Made by a program: the position numbers and the translations under genes. A stretch of DNA of 64,000 bases. It comes from Roridomyces roridus. Taxonomy: Eukaryota > Basidiomycota > Agaricomycetes > Agaricales > Mycenaceae. A model generated the notes under the pieces. That model made no database searches and was not told the DNA's origin. It was given only the letters and a program-made list of their open reading frames with translations. Shown piece after piece: positions 12,039 to 22,975 of the stretch (position 1 is its first letter; each line of letters opens with the position of its first letter). The DNA lies in NCBI GenBank assembly GCA_029378245.1, contig JARKIF010000059.1, positions 124,001 to 188,000 of the forward strand, given 5' to 3'.

Positions 12039-12904
12039 CTACCAAGGAATCTCCTCCGAGTCAATATCCCAATAGTTACCCGCAGACGAGCGCTTCCAGT
12101 TAAAGAACTTGCCACTGCTCTTCTCCTTCGTCGCCCCATCAATCCTCGACAGAACCCCCTGGACCGAATCGTCCACAGTAATCGGCGCCGCCTCCATCCC
12201 AACCGAGGGGGCTCCCGCATTACCCATATCCGTAGCCACCCAGCCCGGATGTATCGCCAGCGAAACGAGCTTGGGGTTCTCGGCGTCGAGGGCCTTGATG
12301 ATAAAATTGGCAGCGGCCTTGGACGAACCGTAAGGGCTGACGGTCGCGTTGAGGAATCGCTCGATGGAGCCCACGGCGGTGGAAATGAGTGCGAAGATCG
12401 GCGCGCCGGTGGGCGAGGCGAGGAGGAGGTCTTGGGCGGATTGGAAGAGGACGATGACGCCGAGGGTGTTGACCTCCCAGTGCTCCTTGTATTGGGCGAC
12501 TGGGGTCGTGCCGATTGGGCCGTAGTGGTTGGCAATGCCTGAATGACCCTGGTGAGCTTCCGAGGAGGCAGAGGAGAAACGGACGTACCTGCGTTGGCGA
12601 TCACAACATCCAATTGACCGGCAGTCTTCTGGATCTCAGCGATGGCAGCGTCGTTGCTCTCCCTATCCGCGGCAACAAACTTGACGGGGTGAACGTTGGG
12701 ATAGGTCGCAGCGAGGTCCTTGAGCGACTGCACGGTGGGATCGCGAGCGCCAGCAAAAACGATGGTGTCGGGGCGCGCTGCGATGGTCTTGGCGATGCCA
12801 TAGCCAATCCCACGGTTGGCTCCGGTGACTGAAACCCATGTTAGTCGATTCATCCGAATTGAAAAACAGGAGAACGTACTGAGATAGACTGTTTTGGTAG
12901 ACAT
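12039..12904 (-). CDS. Short-chain dehydrogenase/reductase (classical SDR)
   Basis: Three exons on the minus strand. The first encodes only MSTKTVYL and joins at ITGANRGIG, which supplies the cofactor motif TGxxxGIG. A second intron falls just after IANAG. Further signatures: the adenine-pocket Asp (AADRES), NAG, the active-site YxxxK as SPYGSSKAAANF, and HPGWVATDMG after the active site. The product is about 250 residues and ends DSEEIPW. It resembles the NADP-dependent C-factor/norsolorinic-acid-ketoreductase-like branch of fungal SDRs. Cytosolic, with no signal peptide. Substrate not predictable. The upstream flank holds a TTTAAA-type AT element near 12953. Confidence 0.85.
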
Positions 12905-14484
12905 GAAGGAGAATCGAGGGGATGGATTGGGTGAGCGAACGAGCCCCCTTTTAAACGGCCTGCGACGTCATTACCAAGCATGCTTAAAAAACGTCCAATC
13001 CCGAAGCTTCGGGAATCGCATTCGATCGCTTTCAAATCACCCCGGAAGTATCCACTCCGACCCGGAGGTATCGACGGTAGATAAGGAGTCGATCCGCGTT
13101 GTTTCCAGACTCTAATACGAAGGGTTCAAAAACTAGCCTTTTTTGAAGTCTTACTTACCAGACCGAGGCCCAAACCCGAACCGAGCCGTAGTGAAACCCC
13201 CTTGGCCTCCCCCCCAATGACACCGATAAGGTCATGTGATTTGCCTTGCGTGAGTTCAATACAGTGTGGTGTCGGTCTTTTTTTGGTGCAAATTCCAGCC
13301 TAGCCTCCTCAACCTCCAACAACTGAACCTAACTTAAATATGATCTGTCAGATATAGCCACCCATTCAATGTGAATATTGCACCTAACCACCCATTCACT
13401 GTGGATTCTCAGAGTGGTATTCACAGCTGAGGCCGCAGGGAGATGTGGACAGTATGTGCAGGATAATTCCATTCAACTGAAGCTAACCTAACCTAACCCC
13501 ACCCCTCTCACCTCATTGTGGAGCAATAAAATGCCAAAAAAAAAAAAAAAAAAAAAAAAGGAAAGTGGCAGCACAAATAATTGAACTTACATGGTTCAAG
13601 AACACAACATAAATGACATGTGACACCGGAACCGCAGAGCTACTGAGACATTGATTGGTGGTCTCCACGCGGCGTGAGAGTCCCAGTAAATGCCAAGAAA
13701 CACCCACGTGCCCTGATATAAATCCGATTAGCCTTTTTTGGACATGTCATTGGGGGGGAGGCGTGCGCCAGCTAACCCGAACCGAGCCGTAGTGTGTATG
13801 GAAACAGCAAGAGGTCCCACGACGTTTCCAATCTGGGTGCCTCAGGTGTCCTAGTCGCAGGGCACCGCGATGGCGAGGCCCTTCCTGCTTCTGCGTATCG
13901 AATTGAACGAGTAGTCTGGACTCGATGAGAACAGAGACACCAGGGGCAGTGCTCACTGACCGTTACATCAGCAGGGCGCCATTGGAACAGCTTCAGGAAG
14001 CGAGCGGGAAAGTGCGTGGGCGAAATACTCAAAGGAACGTGCGGATTTGAGGGAAACCTGTACGGTGATGTGTATTGTGGGTGGTGGCGGGGTGGCTGGC
14101 ACGAAGCACGGCCCCAGGGTCAAAAAGCGCTTCCGAGGCGAAGCTCTAGTAAGAGGACATGGATGACGGACCAGGCCAAGAGTCCTAGTCACAGTAAATC
14201 CGACCCACGCCATCGACTCCGACTCTCTTCCCTCCCGCCGCCTGCTGTCCGGAGTCTACTGCAAACCAGGGCGGCTGCTGGACTACTGGGAATTTCTGCA
14301 AAGAGGATGGATTCAATCAAGGGCCAGACACAAGAGGGAGTCTTCCGCCAGTCATGGTGGTCGTTTTGAAAAGACTGGCAGCTGCCGATCACTCGGCAAG
14401 AAAATGATTTTCCCATGTCATTCACAAGTCGCTCCAAACCACCACCGCGCGCCGCGTCCTCGTCCCCGCCCGCATCCAGCCAGG
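12905..14484. other. Divergent intergenic region with an inverted-repeat element
   Basis: Between the divergent SDR and NAA10 genes. It contains the 558-bp inverted-repeat element at 13205-13762 and short open frames without family resemblance. NAA10 upstream sequence immediately before 14485 is C-rich (CCCGCCCGCATCCAGCCAGG). Confidence 0.35.
13173..13794. mobile_element. Small inverted-repeat element flanked by 21-bp direct repeats
   Basis: GCCTCCCCCCCAATGACA at 13205-13222 is matched by its exact inverse at 13745-13762. Outside each inverted repeat, separated by exactly 11 bp, lies an identical 21-bp sequence (13173-13193 and 13774-13794, beginning AACCCGAACCGAG), in direct orientation. 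Inside are a 24-A homopolymer (13536-13559), CCTAACCTAACCC and two imperfect copies of CACCCATTCA.TGTG. No coding sequence. This looks like a MITE, but the direct repeats do not abut the inverted repeats, so they are not a simple target duplication. Confidence 0.5.
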
Positions 14485-15258
14485 ATGAACATCCGTCTAG
14501 CCAAGGAACGTCTCAGAACACACCGTTGCAGATCTTCCAGCCCTTTTGACCGACGCTTTGCAGGCAGACGACCTCCTCGCGATGCAGGCTGCGAATCTGC
14601 AGAATCTGCCAGAAAACTACTCCCTTCGCTTGTGTGCGTCTGCTCTAATCTCCCTATGACTGGACTCAACCTTCCCTTCCACAGGGATATACCACATCAT
14701 CACCTGGCCGCAGATCTCCTTTGTCGCAGAGGACGCAAAAGGCCGTATCGTGGGCTACGTGCTTGCCAAGATGTCAGCCACCCAAGTCGCTGTCTCGGGA
14801 TACATCGCTAACGAACCGAGTCCAGCGCAGACCCGAACGAAGACGAGGGGAGCTCCGCGCCCGGTGACACGCGCGTCCACGGACACATCAATTCCATCTC
14901 TGTCCTCCGCACCTACCGCAGACAAGGGCTCGCAAAGAAGCTTATGCTACTCTCTCGTGCGTATCCTTACCGCTTTAACTGTCCTTTGAGTCCATCGTCT
15001 TGCAGAGGAATCCATGATGGCCGTATACAACGCCTCTGTCGTCTCATTACACGTCCGACGCTCTAACAAAGCCGCCATCGCTCTATATCGCGATGCGCTG
15101 GGATTCGCGGTGCATAAAGTGGAGGTGGGATATTGTGCGTGGCTCCAGTTTCTTTTGTCGTTGTCCCATACCGATGAATTTGAATCATAGATGCGGATAA
15201 GGAGGACGCGTTGTCGATGCAGCTGACGCTGCCAAACGCTAGAATACACGCTCGATGA
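14485..15258 (+). CDS. NAA10: N-alpha-acetyltransferase, NatA catalytic subunit (NAA10/ARD1)
   Basis: Six exons (about 14485-14509, 14568-14633, 14685-14772, 14826-14956, 15006-15134, 15191-15258) with consistent phases give a protein of about 165 residues. It starts [20 protein letters not shown], the NAA10 N-terminus (MNIR..., DL..MQ..NL..LPENY). The GNAT core follows: [19 protein letters not shown], then [10 protein letters not shown]. The acetyl-CoA-binding loop is [15 protein letters not shown] (R/QxxGxG/A type), then [15 protein letters not shown] and [18 protein letters not shown]. This enzyme acetylates N-termini exposed by methionine removal and works with the NAA15 scaffold on ribosomes. 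Length and motif spacing match the family, except for a short tail (ARIHAR). The terminal exon is repeated downstream in two decayed copies. Confidence 0.9.
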
Positions 15259-15389
15259 CATTGCAATGCACGACTCTTGCAAAGACTTGTTGTCTCTACT
15301 CCATGCACCATCGCGTTCCTAACTCATCCGCGTGCAATGCACGTCTACCGAGGCCTAAGGCCTGAAGTCCGGCCATCTGCAGCACCTGC

Positions 15390-17345
15390 TTCGGTCCTAC
15401 CCTCGTTCGACTCGGGGTCGGACCAATACGGTCTCCGCGGAAGAATTTTTAGACATCAGTGCAAGCGACGCCGACAGCCGATCGCGAGGAAAGACCAGGG
15501 TCTGCAATCGCCTCTTATTCCACTCTTGTTGGGTCCAATTCACTCCATGTGTGCACGAAACCGGTTTAGAGAACTACTTCGACGCACTCCTTATAGGATC
15601 TAAACCCAAGGCGCCATGCAATTCGACAGACACCGCTGGTTCGTGTACCGTTCGATTCGGTCTAGGTGTGTGTGTGACAGGAAGTGCGGAATTTTGGCCT
15701 AGGGAGCGGCCGGGCCGCACCGATACATCATCATACAGTGCCTTGAGCCCTTCGGCTGGGTCGATGAGGGAATGTGCGTGTAGTTTTTACATCTTTGAAG
15801 GGTACCCAGCCCGATTCTTTTTTTCGCAGATTCACATAAATAGGGGACGTGTTGTCGATGCAGCTGACGCTGCCAAACCCTCGAATACACGCACCATGAC
15901 CTCGCGATGTCCTTACTTTTACGCTCTTCGATTCTTGCGAAGACACCTTGGTCTTCTGGGGTCGGAATTCTGACGCAGACTCGCTTCACCCATTACCTGA
16001 ATACACGGGAAGAAACGGGTGACCCTCATGGACTGCATACAAATCCCGTTCGATTCGGGCTGGGTCGTGTGTTGGCGTGTTGGCGGATTAATTTTTGGAT
16101 CCATACCCCTCGACGCTTGACTGGCCTTGGAATGGCCGACCGGCCACGCATATCAGACCATTGCTCCAAGTAGAGTACCCGCAGTTGTCGGGCTCTGGAC
16201 TCTGACCGTCTTCATCGCCGTATTTAGGGACATATCCTCGTTCGACTCGGGGTCGGGCCAATGGGGTCTAAGTATGCGAAAGAATTTTTACACATCGGTG
16301 CAAGCGACGCCGACAGCCGATCGCGAGGAAAGACCAGGCTCTGCAATTGCCTCTTATTCCACTCTTGTTGGGTCCAATTCCTGCATGTGTGCACGAAAGC
16401 GCTTTAGGAAACTACTTCAAACGCACTAAACACCTCCTTCAGCTGTGATTCGTGCCATTAATGTAGCGGCAGGTCTAGGCAGAACAGGGCTAGGAAGCGG
16501 CTGAGACCCATACGCTTCCATCCTAGTCCAGAGAGTTGATGAGCCTGTTCGATTCGGGCTGGGTCTATCATCGCGTTGATACTTGAGCCTTTTTTCATCT
16601 TTGAAGGGTACCCACGCGAGCATGTTGAATTATTTTCACAGATAAAGAAGACGTGTTGCCGATGTACCTGACGCTGCCAAACCCTCGATGACTGTGCGAT
16701 AATGACTTTGATTTATTCGGAGCGTCCAGGATATCAGTCACGATACAACTCAGATTGATTTACTGGGGTCTGAGGTGTGAAGTCTGGCAGTCTTCATCGC
16801 TGGATTGCTACAGCCTATAAGGCATATCCTTGTTCGACTCGGGGTCGGACCATTGGAGCTTCCACCAGCTAGAATCACTTTTTTCCCCCTTGCATCGTTG
16901 TTGACGGTCGACAAAGACTGGACTCTGAAATATCCTCCTGAAGGTTCAGCGCTTCAGCACCCTGGTAGGATGTTGAGTACTACATTTACAGGCAGAGTAA
17001 TGATCGAAATGAGGCCCATAGACTGCCGGTTGGTATCCCGTTCGATTCAGGCAGTGATAGCCTCGATTTAATTTTTGAATACTCTCTCGACCCGGCCCTG
17101 GGTAAGCTGCCCAAGACACTTTTCGCGAGATCTTCCACTGTGATTCTTGCCATTAAAGGTAGCAGATGGGCAGAGCAGGCTAGGAACGGCTGGGCTTCAA
17201 GCAAGCTTCAACTTCAAGGGCCACATCGTCATTATCACGATTGAGCCTGTTCGACTCGGGCTGGGTTTACATAAGACGTCACGGAAACCCTTGAAATTTT
17301 TGCACCTTTTGAAGGGTACCCTACACCCGAGAATTCCGGAATCTC
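15390..17345 (+). repeat. Three diverged tandem repeat units containing decayed copies of the NAA10 last exon
   Basis: Unit A about 15390-15900, unit B about 16230-16691, unit C about 16828-17345. Shared segments include GTGCAAGCGACGCCGACAGC (15459 and 16298, offset about 839 bp), GCACGAAA followed by a GGAAACTACTTC-like stretch, CTTTGAAGGGTACCC (three copies, near 15795, 16603 and 17310), and CAGCTGACGCTGCCAAAC-like terminal-exon DNA. The last-exon copies are 15830-15899, which has an in-frame stop and shifted frame, and 16642-16691, which is still open and ends in CGATGA. Neither has the upstream NAA10 exons. Confidence 0.75.
15401..17261 (+). repeat. T-arm/B-box-like motif copies 6-13 (cluster)
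   Basis: Eight plus-strand copies: 15401-15417, 15647-15661, 16045-16059, 16236-16252, 16543-16559, 16828-16844, 17037-17051, 17245-17261. Every one is followed within about 25-70 nt by at least four T. Some have tRNA-like geometry. At 16543 the stem GCCTG/CGGGC is followed directly by TGGGTCT, which pairs perfectly with AGACCCA at 16504. At 16828 the seven bases after the stem (TCGGACC) pair with GGTCTGA about 60 nt upstream. At 15401 GGTCC (15393) pairs with GGACC (15420). No complete tRNA cloverleaf is evident. Confidence 0.55.
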
Positions 17346-18420
17346 TCAATATTTGAACCCAGGCAGGAGAAGAATCAAGATCAAGTTATGCAACCGCGTC
17401 ATCAAAGCTACTCATTCATTCCATGCCGAACGCGCGTCGTTTATGCAAAAGTACATAATGTCCCGGGAGATCGCTTTCCGGTACCCGTGATCGTCGACCT
17501 GTCCACCGTGATCGCGCTCCTGTACAGAGTTTATCTGGCATGGTCCCCAGTGCACCGGCACGGCCATTACTGCGTATTTGAGCGCCATGGAGTCGTCGGA
17601 GTTTGTTAAAAATAAAAAAACCCTGATCCCAACCTGTTGACTATTTCGGCAGGAAATTGCCATCAAATGCACAATCAAGCTGAAATCAAATCATCATGGG
17701 AAGATCCTCGCAGCGATGTCGACTTGTCGGTCGACTACCGATGCAAGTCCAATGTAAGAATCACATTCCTTCTTTTCTTTCTGTTGGAGGTGGCCATTCC
17801 ACTGGCAGCCTACGGCACTTGGCAGACATCAAAGTGCTGAGCCTTGACACGAAGATCATTTTCCGGCGGATCAACTATCTAGTGTATTCTCTGCAACGCA
17901 GTGCCCACAAGTCTGAATCCACGATGTTTCAATTTGGCTCCTATAACCTCTCTTATTGTTACACGAGCAGTTGAGGATGTGTGGCATATCACAGCAATGT
18001 TCAACCCCATCAAAATCTGATCTGAGTTGAGCGTACAGGAAACTGGTGAAATAGGAACCTGGAAGTCCACACCGCACCTTCGGCACATTTTTCCGGAATA
18101 GCCCTGGTATAGAGGACCATTCTACCCTGCAAGAGTATACCATGCCGATTCACCGTTCCCGAGATATTTAAACGTTGTACAGGAAAGCAATATCAGCCGT
18201 ACATCAAATCACGGTCGGCTGGACAGATATCTGATGTGATCGGTACCGGAGGATGTTGTCGCGTGTTCAACAAGATCTTATCACATGGGCATGATGGTGT
18301 TGTCGGATAGACCGGAACATCATGCCCAGTACAGGAAAGACATCTCTGTGTACATTTAAGGTACACACGTCGTTTATTAACTGCGGCAGGGGAAGTCGCT
18401 TGTGATCGGCTAAAGAACAA

Positions 18421-18427
18421 TATAAAG
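18421..18427 (+). promoter_or_regulatory. TATA box of the aldo/keto reductase gene
   Basis: TATAAAG lies 50 nt upstream of the ATG at 18471, a spacing also seen for the epoxide hydrolase and Zn2Cys6 genes in this window. Confidence 0.5.
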
Positions 18428-18470
18428 ACGTTGATTCGATCACCCGGGCTCTATCTTCTCTTCCCTCGTC

Positions 18471-19875
18471 ATGTCTACCTTTCCCACTCGCAAAATCGGG
18501 GGCGTGAGCGTCTCTGCCATCGGATACGGCGCGATGGGCATTGCTGGGGCATACGGTGCCGTCCCAAACGACGAGCATCGCTTCAAAGTTCGTGTCATTT
18601 GTCTCAGCTGGAGGAAACGTCATCTGAGATGCTGTAGCTCCTCGACGCTGCATACGCTGCAGGCTGTACGATGTGGGACACGGCCGACATCTACATGGAT
18701 TCAGAGGACCTCCTCGGCCAGTGGTGCGTTGCGTTCTCTCCCGTCGTCTCACACGGGCTCACGATGCCGTGCGGTGCTGCCCGTCAGGTTCAAGCGCACT
18801 GGAAAGCGTAACGAGATCTTCCTCGCTACCAAGTTCGGGATCGTTGGGTATGCACCCGGCCAGCGTGCCGTCAACGGAAGCAAGGAGTACGCGCGCACGT
18901 CGATTGAGAAATCGCTCAAGAGGCTCGGCGTCGATTACGTCGATCTGTTTTATCTCCACGTACGTCATCTTTCTGCGACTATCCAAGAAATCGGGCTGAA
19001 TAGTGCATCAGCGTGCAGACATCCACGTCCCGATCGAGGTAGGTGCCTGGCGCGTTCTCATGTCTGCATCTCACACCGTTGCAGGAATCCGTCGCCGCCA
19101 TGGCCGAATTCGTCAAGTGAGTCGACCCCGATTCTCCCTCCCTGCACTCACTGAACATTTCCACAGAGAAGGCAAAGTGAAATTCCTCGGCCTCTCCGAA
19201 GTCTCTTCGGCCACTCTTCGCCGCGCACACGCCGTGCACCCCATCGCCGCCGTCCAAGTCGAATACAGCCCCTTCACACTCGACATCGAGGACCCCAAGA
19301 TCGGGCTACTCGAGACGTGCCGCGAGCTGGGCGTGGCGGTCGTCGCGTATTCGCCTCTTGGGCGTGGATTGCTTACCGGACAATATGTGCGTCCTTCCCG
19401 TTTCTTTTTTCTCTCTGCATAGCCAATGAACGTGGCGCACCCTAGAAATCTCCCGACGACTTTGAACCGACCGACTTCCGGCGCATGGTCGAGCGTTACA
19501 ACGCTCAGAACTTTCCCAACATCCTCAAGATCGTCGACGGCCTTGCGGAGGTTGGGAAGAATTATGGTGGTGCGACTCCAGGACAGATTGCGCTCGCGTG
19601 GCTTCTCGCGCAGGGCGAGGATATTATCCCGATTCCTGGGACGACCAAGCTCAAGGTTCGACCTCTGAGTCCCAATACTCAACAGTGGGCTGACCGGTTT
19701 TGTGTAGTATCTCGAGGAGAACTTGGGCGCGGCCAAGATTACATTGTCCAAGGAGGATGCATCGAAGGTGAGGGAACTCGCGGCGGCTGCGGACGCCCAG
19801 CAGGGGGCGCGGTACCCGCCTGGCTTGTCGGAGACGATGTTTGTTGATACGCCTTTGCCTGGAACGGTGGCGTAG
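18471..19875 (+). CDS. Aldo/keto reductase
   Basis: Eight exons join in frame into about 330 residues. The N-terminus is [20 protein letters not shown]. Catalytic tetrad residues are visible: Asp and Tyr in WDTADIY, Lys in ATKFG, His in FYLHR. After these come [34 protein letters not shown] and the NADPH-binding C-terminal part ([20 protein letters not shown] and [10 protein letters not shown]). The pattern is that of the AKR8/AKR13-like group (pyridoxal reductase and yeast-type AKRs), which reduces aldehydes with NADPH in the cytosol. Introns are about 45-63 nt, for instance after YLH and after GQY. The frame is complete, ending PLPGTVA. The exact substrate is not known. Its 3' flank contains a T-arm-like hairpin on the opposite strand. 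Confidence 0.88.
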
Positions 19876-21779
19876 ACTCTCGGTGGTTAGGTCAGAGGAA
19901 TGTGTATTGTAGGATATTTTGCAACAGTGTTCAGAGCAGAGTTGTACATGTCTTTTCATCGTCATACACAAGGGCTCTACCCGGGTACACGACAAAAAGG
20001 TCAAAAAAAAGAGGAATGAAGCAGATACGACGGACACTGCCCGAATCGAACGGATCGGTGTGCAAGGCTGATGTTGCGTTTGATACAGGAATGAACTTGG
20101 ACTTCAATGTTGCTTCAATGGGTGCCAAGTAGCTGTTTCTTCACCTGTTTCTTCACCTGTGCGATCCACTCATAAATTTGAGCAGCAACGAAAGTTGAGC
20201 ACACGTCGTCAAAACACACGGCTTTTAATAAATTTGCAAAATCCATGGGGGAAAAAGTCTGCTTTTTTTTTCCAGATATGACGCGGACCCGAATCGAACG
20301 CAATCCACGTGGTGTGCAGCTGTTAGCTTGGAACCGGACTCGCCTGAGTACTCGATACCTACATGTGCATAGTGGGTCTGATTGCTTGAATATAACTTCG
20401 CAGGGTTCAGAACATGGGAGTTGTACATGACATGTCTTTTCTGCCGCAAGAGTACCTCGGACAAGAAAAAGAAAAGCCAGGAAGGAGTCATATACACCGT
20501 CCCGAATCGAACGGAACCTCGGTGTATGTGCTAAAGCTGAGGTTTGATCCATGAATTCAGAACTTAGCAGTGTGATCTACTGAGTCCTCTACCATTCATT
20601 TTGATATCTGCGACTTCAGATCCTCGGCATCCCGGCCTATTTTGATAGTTTGGCGGCAGAGGCTGCTGAGCGCTGGAGCAGGAACGAAAGTTGAGCACAC
20701 GTCGTCAAAGCACCCGACTTTTAACAAAAAAAACAATTGCACAATCAACGGAACAAAGTGTTCAGCTAAGCATATGACGCGGGTCTAGGGTTGTCCACAC
20801 GCCAGCGGCGTGGCCCCGAATCGAACAGAACCTCGACAGTTAGGTCTTAGCGTATGAGCCTATCCTTGTTATGTACATGGTACATATTTCTGCATTGGCC
20901 TCATGAATCTGTCCAGATTCCCTCCGAGTCCGCCGCTTGACCTCCATTCCTTCGGATCATCGGCATCGTGAAGAATCTCGATTCCGGTTCCATTCCATGT
21001 CGGCAGTGCTTCTCTTGCATACGAGCCATATGACGCTCCGATTGATCCAGGGTCAGATTTAGGGTGTCGTGTTAAGTACTTAATTTCGATTGCGGAAACT
21101 TGTCGCTACAATAGATCAACACGCGTCGAGAATCTGGAACACTCGCCAATTATAAGCCCCTCTTTAACTGGAGCGGACATTGAACCGTCGGTCTATCAAT
21201 CGTGTGCCGCCGGAGCGAAGCGGATTTCGGGATTCTCTGTGGGTGGGTATCGGCACGCCTGTCATTGATTTGATGGGTTCTGCCAATTAGGAGGCGAACT
21301 CAGATCAGGGCCAGGGGTCGAAATTCGGTTGACCAAGCTACTCGCGGGTGTTCCACCCAGTGGGGAATAGGAAGATGTTAGAAATCGAATTTTGCGTTTG
21401 AGGGATTTTCGTACAGTCTGATACGAAGCTCAATAGACGTGCGACATGGGAAAAATGGAAAATCTGGGAAAGCCATCCCACGTGGAAGGTCTCAACAAGG
21501 TTTTAACCAGCTTTGATTTGGGTTGATACTCAGGGTGGGGCTCCTTTTGACAGCGCTTGCGGACCGTTCTCCGGTGCGCTGCGAGTCCGTCGTGGCCCGC
21601 TTGGGTGCCGTTGTAAACGGCCACCCCTGACTGTTCATTGCCCGAATCCCCTCTGACAGCAGCCAGCCTTCATATATTTTAACCATTCTGGTACGGATAT
21701 GGCACGCGCGTCTTATCATTTACGGCTGAAGAATACATGTGGTACCGTCGTCCATCCCTCCCGTTCTCCCGCCCCGTCC
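19876..21779. other. Intergenic with repeated T-arm-like hairpins
   Basis: No gene recognised over about 1.9 kb. Between 20185 and 20830 a unit of about 490 bp occurs twice (ACGAAAGTTGAGCACACGTC at 20189 and again near 20682; ATATGACGCGG at about 20276 and 20772), each with T-arm-like motifs on the minus strand. 20900-21700 shows nothing I can name. Confidence 0.4.
20039..20828 (-). repeat. T-arm/B-box-like motif copies 14-17 in a duplicated unit
   Basis: Minus-strand copies at 20039-20053, 20288-20300, 20501-20513 and 20814-20828. The copy at 20501 sits in a hairpin in which ATACACCG (20492) pairs with CGGTGTAT (20520). At 20288 ACGCGGA (20281) pairs imperfectly with TCCACGT. Oligo-T tracts follow on the minus strand (for example eight T near 20010). 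The surrounding DNA is a direct repeat of about 490 bp. Confidence 0.55.
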
Positions 21780-22747
21780 ATGCTTCGTCCCCGACTTCCA
21801 CTCGACGTCGAACGCGAAACATTCGAATGGGCGGCCATAGCGCAGCCAAGCAGCATTCCAACTCTGCTTCGCGTAGCCCAGCGGGTACGCTCTTGGTGCG
21901 CCACCATACGCCCCGCACGGACTGCAGTCGAACTAACTCTTTTTGTCTTTCAACCAGGGTGGAGCCCTACTTGTACCGCGCCATCAAGGTCGCGCCCTAC
22001 CCGCCCTACAGTTTGATGGCGCGAGACGTTCTCACACCTCTTTCACGCTCAAAACCAGCCCGTTTCTATACTGACGCGGTTCGACACCTATACATACAAG
22101 ACCAACCAAGGGCCGACGTTCTGCGCATATGCACCCGCACGCGCTCAATCACCAGCTACGGCCTCGCCCCCGAACTGATGACCATCCTCCCCCAAATGCC
22201 CGACCTCCGTCGGCTCAGCCTCTCCCTCCGCGAATTATTCGATCCCAACCCGCCACGGATGCAACCCTTCTTGTCTCGAATCACGCATTTGGATTTACAC
22301 GACATCATCGGCGAGGACGACGACGAGGACCCCATCGTCCGACTCCTCCCGCTCCTTCCCGCGCTCACGCATCTGTGTTTGTGCGATCAGGTCCCACCGG
22401 TGCGTAAGATCCTCGTCGAGTGCACGCGCCTTGAGATTTTAGTCAACCTTTGGCTTGTTTCTGGTGCGGACCTCGGGAGGGGCCGGCGCTTGGCGGCGAC
22501 TCCGCCTGTACAGGATCCGCGGTTCGTGGTCAGTGTCTATAATGATGTGAATGAGGAGTGGGGAGCCGAAGTGAGAGGGCACTCGGTTTGGGATGCGGCG
22601 GATGATTTTGTGGCGCGAAAACGACGTGGGGAGATACCTGGTGCGTTTTCGGCGACATTGGCCTTGAATTACGTCTCATTCAGTCCCAGACTCGCGGTAT
22701 TGGATGGACTATTGGTTGACGGAGGAAGAGGCGGTGGGGGATGCTAG
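21780..22747 (+). CDS. F-box-like/LRR-type protein of unknown function
   Basis: Two exons; the intron splits Trp in RSW|VEPYLYRA with a phase-consistent junction, giving about 300 residues. The start MLRPRLPLDVERETFEWAA matches the F-box-like opening PLDVEREIFExAA common in large families of Agaricomycete proteins. It is followed by HLYIQDQP, leucine-rich segments (ITHLDLHDIIGE, LLPLLPALTHLCLCD) and a poorly conserved tail with VSVYNDVNEEWG. The ATG at 21780 is preferred because it directly precedes the motif. Members of this kind are presumed adaptors or degenerate F-box proteins; no function is established. The C-terminus ends in a glycine-rich stretch (DGGRGGGGC). Confidence 0.7.
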
Positions 22748-22975
22748 CGCTGAGGTTTCGCCCGATCCATCCGAGGGCAGTAGAGCATAGAGTGGTTTTG
22801 TCGGGTCCTTGCGCGGGTCGCACAGTATATAAATACCCAATCCTTCGAGAAAGATTTGCATCGGTCTTGGTTCGTCAGAGAATATTCCAAATCACGAAAG
22901 AATAGAGAATCAGACATGGACGACTGCTTGACGAGCTGAGGAATAAAAGATGGAAATCCGATACAAGAAGACCCG

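Larger units (their letters stand above)
15259..18470. other. Tandemly repeated NAA10 3' flank, then unique intergenic DNA
   Basis: 15259-17345 is made of three diverged repeat units (see the repeat entry) carrying eight T-arm-like motifs. From 17350 to 18470 no gene is recognisable; an 88-codon minus-strand frame at 17412-17678 shows no motif. The AKR promoter lies at the right end. Confidence 0.5.

Noticed and set aside
13536..13559. 24-nt poly-A as a retroposon tail
   Set aside because: It lies inside the inverted-repeat element, with no reverse-transcriptase sequence or adjoining target duplication.
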